DNA of 47,607 nt from Deltaproteobacteria bacterium (GCA_022703355.1 JAKLDU010000006.1:1-47607); one strand, 5' to 3'; shown: positions 8,369 through 17,245, counted from the first letter of the stretch. Numbers and translations are program-made. Notes: a model not told the origin generated them from the letters alone.

Positions 8369-9421
8369 ATGAAAAAATTAGGAGCAAGTCTTATCTGTTG
8401 TCTCGTTGCCCTGACGCTCTGCGTGTCGTGCGGCAGGAAGTCCGAGGAAGGGGCGGCCACCGGGGGCGAAGCCGCGAAGGCGAACGTGGTGGAGCTCACG
8501 TACAGCATCTTCTTCCCGCCCACCCACGCCCAGTGCAAGGCTGCCCAGGACTGGGCCGCCGAGATCGAGAAGCGCACGAACGGCGCGGTGAAGATCAACG
8601 TGTTCCCCGGCGGGACGCTCACGAGCGCCAACGACTGCTACGACGGCGTGGTGAAGGGGATCTCGGACCTCGGGATGTCCTGCTTCGCCTACACCAGGGG
8701 AAGGTTCCCGGTCATGGAGGCCCTCGACCTGCCGCTGGGGTACCCCAACGGGACGGCGGCCACGAAGATCGCCAACGAGTTCTACAGTGAGGTGAAGCCC
8801 AGGGAGCTCGACGACGTGCATGTGCTCTACATCCACGCCCACGGGCCGGGCCTGCTGCACACCAAGAAGCCCGTGAGCACCCTCAAGGACCTCAAGGCCA
8901 TGAAGATCCGCTCCACGGGCCTGAGCGCCAAGCTCGTCGAGGCACTGGGCGGCGTGCCCGTGGCCATGCCCCAGCCCGGCACCTACGAGGCGCTCCAGAA
9001 GGGCGTGGTGGACGGCACCTTCGCCCCCATGGAGACCATGAAGGGCTGGAAGCAGGGCGAGGTGGTGAAGTCCACCACGGACTGCAAGAACATCGGCTAC
9101 ACCACGGCCATGTTCGTGGTCATGAACAAGGCAAAGTGGGACTCGCTGCCCGAGGACGTCAAGAAGGTGTTCGCCGACGTGAGCGCCGAGTACGTCGCCA
9201 TCCAGGGCAAGGTCTGGGACGACGCCGACGCCGAGGGGCTGACCTTCGTCAGGAGTCTCGGCAACACCGTGGTGAGCCTGCCCGAAGCCGAGGCGGCCAC
9301 ATGGAAGGCCGCCGTGAAGCCCGTCATCGACGACTACGTCAAGGCGGCGAAGGCAAAGGGCCTCGAGGGTGACAAGTACGTCGCCTCCCTGGAGGAAAAG
9401 ATCGCAAAGTCCGGCAAATAG
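8369..9421 (+). CDS. dctP: TRAP transporter substrate-binding lipoprotein DctP
   Basis: Extracytoplasmic solute receptor of a tripartite ATP-independent periplasmic transporter. The 350-residue product has a lipoprotein signal (LTLCVSC lipobox, cysteine near residue 21) and the DctP fold: [40 protein letters not shown], and [10 protein letters not shown] with the conserved arginine that clamps a carboxylate ligand. GAGGAGG precedes the ATG. A 116-base gap separates it from the previous gene, so an additional internal promoter is possible, but no convincing boxes were seen. The ligand is unknown; an aryl carboxylate such as phenylacetate would suit the operon. Confidence 0.93.
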   Translation: MKKLGASLICCLVALTLCVSCGRKSEEGAATGGEAAKANVVELTYSIFFPPTHAQCKAAQDWAAEIEKRTNGAVKINVFPGGTLTSANDCYDGVVKGISDLGMSCFAYTRGRFPVMEALDLPLGYPNGTAATKIANEFYSEVKPRELDDVHVLYIHAHGPGLLHTKKPVSTLKDLKAMKIRSTGLSAKLVEALGGVPVAMPQPGTYEALQKGVVDGTFAPMETMKGWKQGEVVKSTTDCKNIGYTTAMFVVMNKAKWDSLPEDVKKVFADVSAEYVAIQGKVWDDADAEGLTFVRSLGNTVVSLPEAEAATWKAAVKPVIDDYVKAAKAKGLEGDKYVASLEEKIAKSGK

Positions 9422-9442
9422 CCAATCAAGACATGGATGGGC

Positions 9443-9478
9443 GGGCCGGCCTCCGGCAGTGAGAGCGGGGGCCGGCCC
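9443..9478 (+). repeat. Intercistronic hairpin between dctP and dctQ
   Basis: GGGCCGGCC (9443-9451) pairs with GGCCGGCCC (9470-9478), a 9-bp G/C stem with an 18-base loop and no T-run. Structures like this after solute-receptor genes often stabilise the upstream mRNA, so that the receptor is made in excess over the membrane subunits. That role is inferred here. Confidence 0.5.
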
Positions 9479-9499
9479 CGGTGTCCAGAGGAGTCTCAC

Positions 9500-9994
9500 A
9501 TGATTTCCTTTCTGCGCATAGAGAAGTTCGTCAATGCCCTGGCGGAAAAGGTGAACCTGATCGCCGCCTTCGCGGTGGCCTTCATCATGCTTCTCACCGT
9601 GGGGGACGTGGCCGGCCGGCTTTTCGGCAGCCCCATCCCGGGGACCTTCGAGCTCGTGGGGTTCGTGGGCTCGGCGATCATCTCGTTCTCGCTGCCGTAC
9701 ACCTCGATCCAGAACGGGCACATCTCCGTGGACATCCTCATGGCGAAGATGCCCCGGCTGGTGAGGGTGGTCGTGTACGCGGTCAACGCCCTCGTCTCCC
9801 TGGCCCTCTTCGGGGTCGTCACGTGGCAGAGCGCGGTCTATGCCCACGGCCTGAGGCTTTCCGGTGAGGTCTCCCCCACGCTCCAGATGCCGGTGTACCC
9901 GTTCATCTACGGCGTGGCGGTGGGGTGCGGCATGCTCTGCGTGGTGCTGTTCGTGGAGTTCCTGCGTCAGTTCAAGGGGGCTGAGATAGAATGA
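9500..9994 (+). CDS. dctQ: TRAP transporter small membrane subunit DctQ
   Basis: A 164-residue protein with four predicted membrane helices, the size and topology of DctQ subunits that join the receptor to the large permease. A typical feature is the stretch AFIMLLTVGDVAGRLFGSPI near residue 30, followed by GTFELVGFVGS. The ATG at 9500 is chosen because AGAGGAG lies 6 bases upstream; the open frame begins earlier (9437) without a ribosome site. Its TGA overlaps the dctM ATG (ATGA at 9991-9994), so the two membrane subunits are translationally coupled. Confidence 0.92.
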   Translation: MISFLRIEKFVNALAEKVNLIAAFAVAFIMLLTVGDVAGRLFGSPIPGTFELVGFVGSAIISFSLPYTSIQNGHISVDILMAKMPRLVRVVVYAVNALVSLALFGVVTWQSAVYAHGLRLSGEVSPTLQMPVYPFIYGVAVGCGMLCVVLFVEFLRQFKGAEIE

Positions 9995-11292
9995 GTCCAA
10001 CAATAATCGGCATCATCGGGCTTCTGGCGCTGGTCGTCCTGATCTTCAGCAGGATTCCCGTGGGCTTCGTCATGGCCCTCATCGGCTTCGTCGGGTTCAG
10101 CGCCATCGTTTCCGTGGACTCGGCACTGAGCCTCATGGCCAAGGACTTCTTCGCGGTGTTCTCGTCCTACAATCTCACGGTGATCCCGCTCTTCGTGCTC
10201 ATGGGGCAGATCGCCTTCCACGCGGGCATCTCGTCGCGGCTCTTCGACACGGCGTACAAGTTCATCGGCCACCTGCCCGGGGGGCTCGCCATCGCCACGG
10301 TGGGAGCGTGCGCGGCCTTTGCCGCCATCTGCGGGTCCACGAACGCCACGGCGGCCACCATGGCGGCGGCGACCCTGCCCGAGATGAAGCGCTACAACTA
10401 CAAGCCCGAGCTGGCCACCGGCGTGGTGGCGGCGGGCGGAAGCCTGGGCATCCTCATCCCGCCCAGCGTCATCTTCATCGTGTACGGGATCCTCACCGAG
10501 CAGTCCATCGGCAAGCTGTTCATCTCGGGCATCCTGCCCGGCATCATCCTGACCATATTCTTCATCGCCGCCATCCTCATCTGGGTGACGCTGAGGCCCG
10601 AGCTCGGACCCAAGGGGCCGAAGAGCTCCTGGAAGGAAAGGGTCGCGTCCCTGCCCGGCACGCTCGAGATCCTGGTCATCTTCGTGTTCGTCATGGGCGG
10701 GCTCTTCATGGGGCTCTTCACCCCCACGGAGGCGGGGGGTATGGGCGCCTTCGCCACCCTCCTGGTGGCCGTCGCCAAGCGCAACATCGACTGGAAGGGG
10801 TTCGTGCAGGCCCTCGAGGAAACCACGAGGATATCCTGCATGATCATGGTCATCGTGGCGGGCGCCACGGTGTTCGGGCACTTTCTCGCCGTGTCGCGCA
10901 TCCCCTACGACATCGCGGGCTGGATCTCGTCGTTCAACCTGCCGCCCTGGGCCATCATGAGCTTCATCATCCTGATCTACCTCATCGGCGGGTGCTTCAT
11001 CGACTCCCTGGCGCTCATCATGCTCACCATCCCCATCTTCTACCCCGTGGTGCTGCACTACGGGTTCGACCCCATCTGGTTCGGGGTGATCATCGTGCTC
11101 GTCACCCAGATGGGCGTCATCACGCCACCGGTGGGGGTGAACGTCTACGTGGTGGGAGGCGTGGCCAGGGACGTGCCCCTGCACGTCATCTTCAAGGGCG
11201 CCCTGCCCCTGCTCCTGGCCATGATCCTCCTGACCTTCCTCCTCATCCCCTTCCCGCAGATCGCGACTTTCCTGCCGAGCCTCGTCAAATAG
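9991..11292 (+). CDS. dctM: TRAP transporter large permease subunit DctM
   Basis: The 433-residue DctM permease carries out ion-driven carboxylate import. It is hydrophobic throughout, with about 12 membrane segments. Family motifs include RIPVGFVMALIGFVGF, GSTNATAATMAAATLPEMKR, ATGVVAAGGSLGILIPPSV, GCFIDSLALIMLTIPIFYPV and QMGVITPPVGVNVYVV. The ATG overlaps the dctQ stop by 4 bases. A bidirectional terminator 22 bases after the stop ends the operon. With dctP and dctQ it forms a complete transporter. Confidence 0.95.
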   Translation: MSPTIIGIIGLLALVVLIFSRIPVGFVMALIGFVGFSAIVSVDSALSLMAKDFFAVFSSYNLTVIPLFVLMGQIAFHAGISSRLFDTAYKFIGHLPGGLAIATVGACAAFAAICGSTNATAATMAAATLPEMKRYNYKPELATGVVAAGGSLGILIPPSVIFIVYGILTEQSIGKLFISGILPGIILTIFFIAAILIWVTLRPELGPKGPKSSWKERVASLPGTLEILVIFVFVMGGLFMGLFTPTEAGGMGAFATLLVAVAKRNIDWKGFVQALEETTRISCMIMVIVAGATVFGHFLAVSRIPYDIAGWISSFNLPPWAIMSFIILIYLIGGCFIDSLALIMLTIPIFYPVVLHYGFDPIWFGVIIVLVTQMGVITPPVGVNVYVVGGVARDVPLHVIFKGALPLLLAMILLTFLLIPFPQIATFLPSLVK

Positions 11293-11313
11293 GGAAGGGT
11301 TCGAGGGAAAAAG

Positions 11314-11344
11314 AAAAGCCCTGTGGATGCCACAGGGCTTTTTT
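11314..11344. terminator. Bidirectional intrinsic terminator
   Basis: AAAAGCCCTGTGG (11314-11326), a 3-base loop and CCACAGGGCTTTT (11330-11342) form a perfect 13-bp stem. T-tracts flank it on both strands (six T after the + arm; an A-rich stretch before the left arm). It ends the ior-dct operon and also the opposing ACT gene. Confidence 0.95.
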
Positions 11345-11370
11345 CTGTCCGGCAACCGGGGCCGAAAAGA

Positions 11371-11826
11371 TCAGTACTTCATGTAGTGGAACGGCTCGAT
11401 GGTGGCCAGGGCTTCGGCGCTCAACGTCTTGAACTTGTGCTCCTTGAGGATTCTCTGGGTTTTCTCGAGCTCGGACACGTGCACCACGAACACGGCGGTC
11501 TTGCTGCTCTCGAGCACGAACCCGTAGGCGTTCTCGATGTTGATGCCTTCGGCGCCCAAAAGCTGGGCGAGCTTGTCCATGCCGCCTGGCCTGTCCTCGA
11601 TGAGCACGGCGATGATCTCCTTGAGGCTCGCCTCGATGCCTTCCTTTGCCAGCGCCTTCTGGGCGAGCCTGGGGTCGTCGACGAGGATGTTGAAGAACCC
11701 CCGCTCCCCGAAGGAGGAGATGGTGATGGCCCGGACGTTGATTTTTTCCCTGGTGAGGACGCCGGAGACCTTTGCCAGTTTGCCCGGGGTGTTGTCCACG
11801 GGAACCGTGAGCTGATATGCGATCAT
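11371..11826 (-). CDS. Tandem ACT-domain protein (second copy)
   Basis: A 151-residue protein with two ACT domains: residues 1-70 (QLTVPVDNTPGKLAKVSGVL) and 71-151 (IIAVLIEDRPGGMDKLAQLL). It shares architecture with the product at 7384-7815, including the D-x-PG ligand-loop motif in both halves, so the two are probably distant paralogues. AAGGAAGGTG precedes the ATG. It is transcribed towards the ior-dct operon and shares its terminator. It may sense an amino acid or aryl acid. No enzymatic domain is fused to it, so a regulatory partner must be supplied in trans. Confidence 0.88.
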   Translation of the reverse strand: MIAYQLTVPVDNTPGKLAKVSGVLTREKINVRAITISSFGERGFFNILVDDPRLAQKALAKEGIEASLKEIIAVLIEDRPGGMDKLAQLLGAEGINIENAYGFVLESSKTAVFVVHVSELEKTQRILKEHKFKTLSAEALATIEPFHYMKY

Positions 11827-12204
11827 GGCACACCTTCCTTCACAGAATTTTCAGATGGTCCAAACCGGCCGCGCGGCCGTGGTTCATATCAGTATTTCAC
11901 TATGCATGCAGGGCGGAAGTCAAGGCGATTCTCGCCCTGTCCCCGGAGCGGGCAGCCCAGCACCCAAGGGCGGATGCAGCATACTACCTCAAATGCTGTC
12001 CCCCGGCAATTCAAGAATGATCCTCAGGCCGTGCGGAAAGGGGTGCGCCGCCGCCTAGGTTCCGCGTGTCTCACTGCCGGGAAGACACCTTCTTGCGCCG
12101 TGTAGAATCGGCCCGGTGAGAACGTTCCGCGGGCATCCGAGGCATTGACATTCCTTCCGATACTGGGATAGATTCTTCACTCGTGAATCACCAAGGAGGA
12201 CAGG
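11827..12204. promoter_or_regulatory. Divergent intergenic region with the ileS promoter
   Basis: This 378-base gap holds no convincing gene. On the + strand TTGACA (12145-12150) and TAGATT (12169-12174) with an 18-base spacer form a good sigma-70 promoter for ileS, about 30 bases before its ATG. A GC palindrome, CGGCCGCGCGGCCG, lies near 11869 in the leader of the minus-strand ACT gene. I found no T-box specifier, antiterminator or leader peptide before ileS. Confidence 0.6.
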
Positions 12205-14997
12205 ATGGATTACAAGCACACGCTGTGTCTGCCCCGGACGGACTTCCCCATGAAGGCATCCCTGGCTGTCAGGGAGCCGGAACTGCTCAAGCGGTGGGAG
12301 GAAGGGGACATCTACGGGAGGATCATGGACAGGTCCAGGGGGCGCGAGAAGTTCATACTCCATGACGGACCGCCCTATGCCAACGGCCATATTCACCTGG
12401 GCACAGCCCTGAACAAGATACTGAAGGACATCATCGTCAAATCGCTCTTCATGATGGGCTACGACACCTTCTACCGCCCGGGCTGGGACTGCCACGGGCT
12501 GCCCATCGAGCACCAGGTGGAGATCGAGGTGGGCAGGGATGCGGCGGCCACGATGTCCAAGGCGGAGATCCGCAGGCGCTGCAGGGAGTACGCGTACAGG
12601 TTCCTCGACATCCAGCGGGACGAGTTCAAGCGCCTGGGCGGTTTTGGCGTGTGGAACGACCCCTACGTCACCATGGACTATGGCTACGAGGCCACCATCG
12701 TGCGCGAGCTGGGCAAGTTCATCGGCAGCGGCGCCATCTACAAGGCCCGCAAACCCGTCTACTGGTGCGCCACCTGCAAGACCGCCCTGGCCGAGGCCGA
12801 GGTGGAGTACAACGAGCAGGCCACCCCCGCCATCTTCGTGCGGTTCAGGATGATCTCCGACATATCGGAAAAGGTGCCCGAGCTCAAGGATGTCCGGGAC
12901 GACACCTCCATGGTGATCTGGACCACCACGCCCTGGACCATCCCCGCGAACCTCGCCATCGCGCTCCATCCGGACCTCGAGTACTCGGCGGTGAAAACGG
13001 GAGAGTACGGCGTGCTCGTTCTGGCCACGGACCTCGTGGAGGACGTCATGAAGGCCATCGGGGTGAGCGGGTTCAGCACCCTGGCCAGGTTCAAGGGAAG
13101 CCTGCTCGAAGGGCTGAAGGCAAAGCACCCGCTCTACGACCGCGAGTCGCTCCTCATCCTCGCCCCCTTCGTCACCCTCGAGGCTGGATCCGGGCTCGTC
13201 CACATCGCCCCGGGCCACGGCGAGGAGGACTACGAGATCGGCAAGGTCTACGGGCTCGAGGTCTACGCCCCCGTGGACAACGAGGGCAGGTTCACCAAGG
13301 AGGTCGAAGAGTTCGCGGGCCAGTACGTGTTCGACGCCAACGAGGGCGTCAACAACGCCCTCAAGAGGGTTGGCGCCCTGCTCGACGTCTCCACCTACGG
13401 CCACTCCTACCCCTACTGCTGGCGCTGCAAGAACCCCATCATCTTCCGCTCCACGAGCCAGTGGTTCATCTCCATGGACAAGACGGGCCTCAGGCAGAAG
13501 GCCCTCGACGAGATCAACCGGGTGAAGTGGATACCCTCCTGGGGCAGGGACCGGATCTACAACATGGTGGAGAACCGCCCCGACTGGTGCATCTCGCGCC
13601 AGAGGGCGTGGGGGGTCCCCATCCCGGTGTTCGTGTGCAAGAGCTGCGGCGAGATCCTCATGACGGAGGAGATCGCCGACCACGTGGGGGACATCTTCGA
13701 GAAGGAAGGGTCGGACGCCTGGTTCACCCACACCGCATCCGAGCTCCTGCCCCCGGGCACGACCTGCCCCGCATGCTCGTCAGCCGAGCTTGCGAAGGAG
13801 GAAGACATCGTGGACGTGTGGTTCGACTCCGGCGTGAGCTACGCCGCCGTCTGCGAGAAGGACCAGCGCCTCGACATGCCCGTGGAGATGTACCTCGAAG
13901 GCTCGGACCAGCACCGCGGGTGGTTCCACTCCACCCTGCTCACCTCCGTGGGCACCCGGGGCACCGCCCCCTACAAGAGCGTGCTCACCCATGGGTTCGT
14001 GGTGGACGGCGAGGGCCGGAAGATGTCCAAGTCCCTGGGCAACACCATCTCCCCCCAGGAGATCATCTCCGCGTACGGCGCCGAGATCCTCAGGCTCTGG
14101 ACGAGCGCGCAGGACTACAAGAACGACATCAGGATCTCGGGCGAGATCGTGAGCCGCCTGGTGGAGACCTACCGGAGGATCAGGAACACCGCCCGGTTCA
14201 TGCTGGGCAATCTCCACGACTTCGACCCGGACAAGGACCTGGTTCCCTACGACAACATGGCCGAGCTCGACCGCTATGCGCTCCACGTCACGGCGAAGCT
14301 GGTGGAGAAGGTGCGCAGGGCGTACCTGGAGTACGAGTTCTACGCCATCTACCAGCAGGTGCACAACTTCTGCGTGGTGGACATGAGCGCCTTCTACCTC
14401 GACATCCTCAAGGACCGGCTGTACGTGTACAAGAGGGACTCCCTGGCCCGGAGGTCGGCCCAGAGCGCGATCTTCCGGATCGTCATGGACCTGACCAGGC
14501 TCCTCGCGCCGGTGCTTGCCTTCACGGCGGAAGAGATCTGGGACCACATGCCCAAGTTCCTGGGCAAGGAGGAGAGCGTGCACCTGTCGACGATGCCCGA
14601 GGTGGACGCCTCTGTGGTGGACGATGGGCTCGCCGCCCGGTGGGAGCGCATCATCGCCCTGCGGCAGGAGGTCTCCAAAGAGACGGAGGCCGCCCGCAGG
14701 GACAAGGTCATCGGCCATCCCCTCGACGCGAAGATCACCCTGTCCGCCCAAGGGCCCACGTACGACTTTCTCGAGGCCGTGGCCCCCTCGCTGGAGGACA
14801 TCTTCATCTGCTCGGGTGTGAGCGTGGAACAGGGCGACGGTACGGCGGGCGGGAGTGAAGACTTCCCCCTGATGCGCATCGGCGTTTCGAAAGCGCCGGG
14901 GGGCAAGTGCCCCAGGTGCTGGCATTACCGGGAGGACATCGGGAAGAACCCCGGGTTCCCGGAGGTGTGCGGCCGCTGCGCCGAACAGCTCGGGTAG
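12205..14997 (+). CDS. ileS: Isoleucyl-tRNA synthetase
   Basis: Class I aminoacyl-tRNA synthetase charging tRNA-Ile, 930 residues (typical bacterial IleRS length). Signatures: the HIGH-type box PYANGHIHLGTALNKILKD near residue 58, the Rossmann fold with the CP1 editing domain (TTTPWTIPANLAIALHP), GRKMSKSLGN (KMSKS) near residue 606, the anticodon-binding helical domain, and a C-terminal zinc finger CPRCWHYREDIG...CGRCAEQLG. AAGGAGG lies 7 bases before the ATG. It stands directly upstream of lspA, the order seen in many proteobacteria. Confidence 0.98.
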   Translation: MDYKHTLCLPRTDFPMKASLAVREPELLKRWEEGDIYGRIMDRSRGREKFILHDGPPYANGHIHLGTALNKILKDIIVKSLFMMGYDTFYRPGWDCHGLPIEHQVEIEVGRDAAATMSKAEIRRRCREYAYRFLDIQRDEFKRLGGFGVWNDPYVTMDYGYEATIVRELGKFIGSGAIYKARKPVYWCATCKTALAEAEVEYNEQATPAIFVRFRMISDISEKVPELKDVRDDTSMVIWTTTPWTIPANLAIALHPDLEYSAVKTGEYGVLVLATDLVEDVMKAIGVSGFSTLARFKGSLLEGLKAKHPLYDRESLLILAPFVTLEAGSGLVHIAPGHGEEDYEIGKVYGLEVYAPVDNEGRFTKEVEEFAGQYVFDANEGVNNALKRVGALLDVSTYGHSYPYCWRCKNPIIFRSTSQWFISMDKTGLRQKALDEINRVKWIPSWGRDRIYNMVENRPDWCISRQRAWGVPIPVFVCKSCGEILMTEEIADHVGDIFEKEGSDAWFTHTASELLPPGTTCPACSSAELAKEEDIVDVWFDSGVSYAAVCEKDQRLDMPVEMYLEGSDQHRGWFHSTLLTSVGTRGTAPYKSVLTHGFVVDGEGRKMSKSLGNTISPQEIISAYGAEILRLWTSAQDYKNDIRISGEIVSRLVETYRRIRNTARFMLGNLHDFDPDKDLVPYDNMAELDRYALHVTAKLVEKVRRAYLEYEFYAIYQQVHNFCVVDMSAFYLDILKDRLYVYKRDSLARRSAQSAIFRIVMDLTRLLAPVLAFTAEEIWDHMPKFLGKEESVHLSTMPEVDASVVDDGLAARWERIIALRQEVSKETEAARRDKVIGHPLDAKITLSAQGPTYDFLEAVAPSLEDIFICSGVSVEQGDGTAGGSEDFPLMRIGVSKAPGGKCPRCWHYREDIGKNPGFPEVCGRCAEQLG

Positions 14998-15146
14998 TAG
15001 GGTCTCGGGGTGCAGGGCCCGGCGATCCCCGCTCGTCAAGGGAGAGGGCGGGGATTCATCGTATATCAGGGGGGTGCGCGGGGTTTCCCCCTGAAAGAGC
15101 GGCGCGGGAGCGGACATAAGCCCGGTCGGATCGAAGGGGTGCTCAG

Positions 15147-15758
15147 GTGTGGGGCAGGCGGGAAGGTAAGCACACGGAAAAGTACAAGGACTGGGAAAGC
15201 GAAGAGCCCCTCGAGGAAGAGGGCGAAGGGGAGCTTCACCGCGAGATCGTCGAAGAGCCCCGGGGGCGCAGGAAGGCACCGCTCCTTGCCTGGGCGCTGT
15301 TCCTCGTCCTCCCCTGCTTTGCCGCCGACCAGATCTCCAAGTCGGTTATCGTGCGGCAGATCGAGCTGGGCACTGGCTTCACCGTGATCCCCGGCTTCTT
15401 CGACATCCTCCACGTGCGCAACACCGGGGCGGCCTTCGGCATGCTCCAGGGCATACCCGAGCCCGTCCGCACCTGGTTCTTCCTGGGCATCACGGTGGCG
15501 GCATTCATCGCCATGTTCGTGGTCTTTTTCCGGGCGCAGGAGAAGTCCTGGCTGCTCAAGCTGGTCTTCGGCCTGATCATCGCCGGGGCGCTGGGAAACC
15601 TCACCGACCGGTTCGTCTATGGCGAGGTGGTGGATTTTCTGAGCGTCTATATCGGGAAGTACCGCTGGCCGACCTTCAACCTGGCGGACACCTACATAAC
15701 CCTGGGCATGCTCGGGCTCCTCTTCCACATCTTCACGGTGCCCGGGGAAGAGGGGTAG
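15147..15758 (+). CDS. lspA: Prolipoprotein signal peptidase (signal peptidase II)
   Basis: Inner-membrane aspartyl protease that cleaves the signal peptide of lipid-modified prolipoproteins. The catalytic aspartates are in GNLTDRFVYGEVVDFL and FNLADTYITLG, and RNTGAAFGML is conserved; four membrane helices are predicted. At 203 residues it is about 40 longer than usual: a charged, Glu-rich cytosolic N-terminus of about 45 residues precedes the first helix. The only plausible start is GTG 15147, with AGGGG about 9 bases upstream. It follows ileS by about 150 bases. Substrates in this window would include the lipoproteins at 8369, 17246, 18521 and 23591-25459. Confidence 0.94.
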   Translation: MWGRREGKHTEKYKDWESEEPLEEEGEGELHREIVEEPRGRRKAPLLAWALFLVLPCFAADQISKSVIVRQIELGTGFTVIPGFFDILHVRNTGAAFGMLQGIPEPVRTWFFLGITVAAFIAMFVVFFRAQEKSWLLKLVFGLIIAGALGNLTDRFVYGEVVDFLSVYIGKYRWPTFNLADTYITLGMLGLLFHIFTVPGEEG

Positions 15759-15762
15759 GCTC

Positions 15763-17115
15763 TCAGGCGGCGACGTCCCACTCTTCGGGTCTGGCGAGCG
15801 CCGCGACGTCCACGAGGATGACCATCTGGTCCTGCGCATCCTTGTAGACGCCCTCGATGAAATCCGTGGTGATCTTCGCCGAAAATACCGGGGTCTTCTG
15901 GACCCTGGCCGGGTCTATGACGAGGACGTCCGCCACGTTGTCCACCACGAGGCCCATGACCCGTTCCTCGACGCGAACGATGAGGAAAACCGTGAGGGGG
16001 TTGTATTCCCGCGGGGCGAGCCTGAATTTCAGCCGGAGGTCCATGACGGGCACGAGTTCGCCCCGGAGGTTGATGACACCCTTGATGAAGGAGGGCACAT
16101 TGGGCAGAAGGCTGATGTCCTGGCAGCCGATGATCTCTTCGATGGCCTGGATTGGCACGGCATAGGTTTCGCTCTCGAGCGAGAAGGTGATGAAAGAGGT
16201 GCTGTCCTCTTCCCTGTCGCCGCCGCCTTCGTCTTCCTCTTTCTTCACGCGGGTGTTGTCTTTCATGACGGTGGGCCGGTCCTCTTTCGCTGTCCTGAGC
16301 GGCTCCGCATGCCCTGCGTCTTCACGGCGGACGCTCCCCTGTGCCCTGGGGGCAGGCGCCGCTTCCCTGCCGCCCGCGGATTCCGTTTCCGGTGCTTTCC
16401 GGGGCTCCACCTCCGGTTTGCCCTGCTCATCGGAACCCCGCCCGGCGGCGGTGATCTGGATAAAGGACTCCTGGCCTATCCCTAAGGCCGCGGGGATCAT
16501 GTCCCCTTCCATGATGGTGGAAAAGAGGATGGAGCACGCCCCCTTGTCCTTTCTGCACGAACCGAGCACCTCGCCGAGGTTCCCGAGGCCCTTCACGAAG
16601 CCGGAAAGCTCTGCTTCGCCGAGGGGCAGGGTGATGAGGAACACCTGGCTCGTGGCGAGCTTCCGGTCCAGCACCTGCCGGTCGACGCCGAAGGGGGCCA
16701 GGGGATTCTCCGCCGCTTCCGGGGCTTTGCCGGTTCCGTCGATGATGGCCTGGAGTGCCCTGGTGTGCCCCGAGATGTCCATGCCGTTGCTCGAGGTGAC
16801 GTCCTCGAACATGGTTTTGAGCATGTCCGCGGCCAGGAGGAGGGGGTTGGCCACCGCGCTCGACGGGAGGATCTTGCCCGAGCGGATGAGGTTCAGGACA
16901 TCCTCGAGCTTGTGAGCCAGGTCGCCGATATTGGCGAGATCGAGAAACTTCGCGGAGCCCTTGATGGAGTGGGCTGCCCGGAAGACCCGGTTGATGACTT
17001 CAGGGTCCACGTTTTCCCGGTCCGCTTCGATCTTGATGAGGTCTTCCTCGATGTCCGCGATGTGCTCTCTCGATTCGGTCACGAATTCTTCGATGAGATC
17101 GTCAAAGTCACCCAC
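15763..17115 (-). CDS. Hpt-CheW hybrid protein
   Basis: A 450-residue protein. Residues 1-110 form a histidine phosphotransfer (Hpt/P1) domain with phospho-acceptor His49 in FRAAHSIKGSAKFLD. Residues about 150-240 form an alpha/beta segment resembling the P2-like domains of CheA. A charged low-complexity linker follows (about 240-300). Residues 300-445 are a CheW domain (YAVPIQAIEEIIG, IKGVINLRGELVPVMDLR). The dimerisation and ATPase domains of CheA are missing, so it cannot autophosphorylate. It may couple chemoreceptors or a CheA to a phosphorelay, or act as a phosphate sink. The GTG start at 17115 is supported by AGAGGAG 6 bases upstream. No other chemotaxis genes are in the window. Confidence 0.85.
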   Translation of the reverse strand: MGDFDDLIEEFVTESREHIADIEEDLIKIEADRENVDPEVINRVFRAAHSIKGSAKFLDLANIGDLAHKLEDVLNLIRSGKILPSSAVANPLLLAADMLKTMFEDVTSSNGMDISGHTRALQAIIDGTGKAPEAAENPLAPFGVDRQVLDRKLATSQVFLITLPLGEAELSGFVKGLGNLGEVLGSCRKDKGACSILFSTIMEGDMIPAALGIGQESFIQITAAGRGSDEQGKPEVEPRKAPETESAGGREAAPAPRAQGSVRREDAGHAEPLRTAKEDRPTVMKDNTRVKKEEDEGGGDREEDSTSFITFSLESETYAVPIQAIEEIIGCQDISLLPNVPSFIKGVINLRGELVPVMDLRLKFRLAPREYNPLTVFLIVRVEERVMGLVVDNVADVLVIDPARVQKTPVFSAKITTDFIEGVYKDAQDQMVILVDVAALARPEEWDVAA

Positions 17116-17185
17116 GTAAGGCTCCTCTCGTGAATATAATCTTACGATTACATCGGCAGGGGGCCGGGGCCGACTTTAAACCTTG

Positions 17186-17215
17186 TTGACAGTAAAGCGC
17201 GAATGCAGGTATAAA
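17186..17215 (+). promoter_or_regulatory. Predicted sigma-70 promoter
   Basis: TTGACA (17186-17191) and TATAAA (17210-17215) are separated by 18 bases, with about 30 bases to the GTG at 17246. It should drive the small lipoprotein gene and the following hisH. Confidence 0.75.
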
Positions 17216-17245
17216 TCGACCTAAATTCAATCCGGGAGGCCTTTT

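Noticed and set aside
8378-10003. 541-codon open frame on the minus strand
   Set aside because: Antisense shadow of dctP and dctQ with biased composition and no recognisable fold.
11827-12204. T-box or Ile leader peptide upstream of ileS
   Set aside because: There is no T-box sequence, specifier loop or Ile-rich short ORF; only a promoter could be supported.
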